Positions 63,356-64,000 of a DNA stretch of 64,000 bases are shown piece by piece. Position 1 is the stretch's first letter; the number at the start of each line of letters is the position of its first letter. The stretch is from Pseudomonas sp. G2-4 (GTDB lineage: Bacteria > Pseudomonadota > Gammaproteobacteria > Pseudomonadales > Pseudomonadaceae): NCBI RefSeq assembly GCF_030064125.1, contig NZ_CP125957.1, positions 4,092,001-4,156,000 on the forward strand, in the 5' to 3' direction. Under the pieces are notes generated by a model that made no database searches, was not told where the DNA came from, and worked only from the letters and a program-made list of their open reading frames with translations. The position numbers and the translations under genes are program-made.

Positions 63356-64000
63356 ATGAACAGGAATCGATTATTTGCCACAGCGGTGTTGCTCTTGTGC
63401 CACTTCACTAACGCCCAGGCAGACTTCGTCAAAGACAGCACCGCAACATTGACTACCCGTAACTTTTACTTGAACCGGGACTTCCGCCAGAGCGGCGCGC
63501 CCCAGGCCAAGGCCGAAGAATGGACCCAAGGTTTCTTCGCCGAATTTCAGTCTGGGTACACGGATGGCACCTTGGGGTTCGGACTCGACGCCCTGGGTGA
63601 ACTGGGGATCAAGCTCGACTCGGGTCCGGGTCGGCGAGGCACCGGGCTACTGCCCTATGGGCCGAACAGCAACCAGCCAGTGGACGACTACAGCGAACTG
63701 GGCCTGACCGCGAAAATGCGCCTTTCCCGGACCCAGCTCAAAGTGGGAACCCTGATGCCGATCCATCCGCTGGCCTACTACAGTGATACCCGCTTGCTGC
63801 CTTCGACTTTCACCGGCGCCTATTTGACCTCGAGCGAGATCGACGACCTGTCCGTCACCGCGGCGAGATTGACCGAAGCCAACGGCCGCGATTCGTCGAG
63901 CAATGACGACATCAGCTACGCCGGCCAGAACAGCGATCATCTGGACCTGCTCGGCGGTGACTATACGCTGGGCAAGAACCTGACCTTGCGCTATCACCAT
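63356..64000 (+). CDS. OprD-family outer-membrane porin (5' part)
   Basis: The frame runs from ATG 63356 to the window end (215 codons, open). It has a signal peptide (MNRNRLFATAVLLLCHFTNA, cleavage after QA), then DFVKDSTATLTTRNFYLNRD, followed by WTQGFFAEFQSGYTDGTLGF and GLTAKMRLSRTQLKVGTLMP, the typical OprD N-terminal half. OprD porins take up specific acidic or basic small molecules, and here it probably supplies the substrate of the LysR-controlled pathway. The full length would be about 420 residues. Confidence 0.88.
   Translation, partial: MNRNRLFATAVLLLCHFTNAQADFVKDSTATLTTRNFYLNRDFRQSGAPQAKAEEWTQGFFAEFQSGYTDGTLGFGLDALGELGIKLDSGPGRRGTGLLPYGPNSNQPVDDYSELGLTAKMRLSRTQLKVGTLMPIHPLAYYSDTRLLPSTFTGAYLTSSEIDDLSVTAARLTEANGRDSSSNDDISYAGQNSDHLDLLGGDYTLGKNLTLRYHH

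Noticed and set aside
63647..64000. Minus-strand frame at the right edge
   Set aside because: It lies opposite the OprD-like porin, whose signal peptide and barrel sequence are clear.

Overview
The window comes from a Pseudomonas, most likely of the P. fluorescens/P. putida side of the genus. GC content is high. REP palindromes of the type GTGGCGAGGGAGCTTGCTCC sit between genes, an OprD-type porin is present, and the gene order phdA-pdtA-lapB-lapA-hxc-vre matches, as I recall it, PA0674-PA0691 of P. aeruginosa PAO1. No tRNA, rRNA or CRISPR array was seen.

Region 1 (1-29.9 kb) is a phosphate-starvation secretion locus. It holds the vreA-vreI-vreR cell-surface-signalling genes, all eleven genes of the Hxc type II secretion system (hxcS, R, Q, Z, Y, X, T, V, P, U, W), two tandem DING-type phosphate-binding proteins/phosphatases (lapA, lapB), a 4,210-residue two-partner-secretion exoprotein (pdtA), and the 5' part of phdA, a Phd/YefM-like domain joined to a transposase-like domain. 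Three promoter regions (vreA, pdtA, phdA) share an 18-bp element, TTGTCAT-N6-TTCAT, that resembles a PhoB box. BIME/REP pairs divide the locus.

Region 2 (30-37.7 kb) is a mosaic accessory stretch. It contains a CHASE3-GAF-GGDEF diguanylate cyclase, a GNAT acetyltransferase, an IS66 transposase remnant, an AraC regulator facing a NepI-like exporter, a ParD-like/methionine aminopeptidase pair and a secreted alpha/beta hydrolase. Two truncated tails of the same ester-cyclase-like gene, 92/99 nt identical, lie near its two ends.

Region 3 (37.7-43.7 kb) is a tightly overlapped sugar operon: a ribose-type ABC importer followed by aldose dehydrogenase, lactonase and mutarotase. It fits L-fucose or a related sugar and has GntR-like operators upstream.

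Region 4 (43.8-52.7 kb) has an operon of a MipA/OmpV outer-membrane protein and a two-component system, divergent from a tripartite RND efflux pump.

Region 5 (52.7-64 kb) is a catabolic cluster around a LysR regulator: an acyl-CoA dehydrogenase and a thiolase on one strand and, divergently, an IlvD/Edd dehydratase, aconitase X large and small subunits, an FAD oxidoreductase, an acid:H+ symporter-type MFS carrier and an OprD porin that runs off the edge. The substrate is unknown. This cluster is the best candidate in the window for an undescribed pathway.
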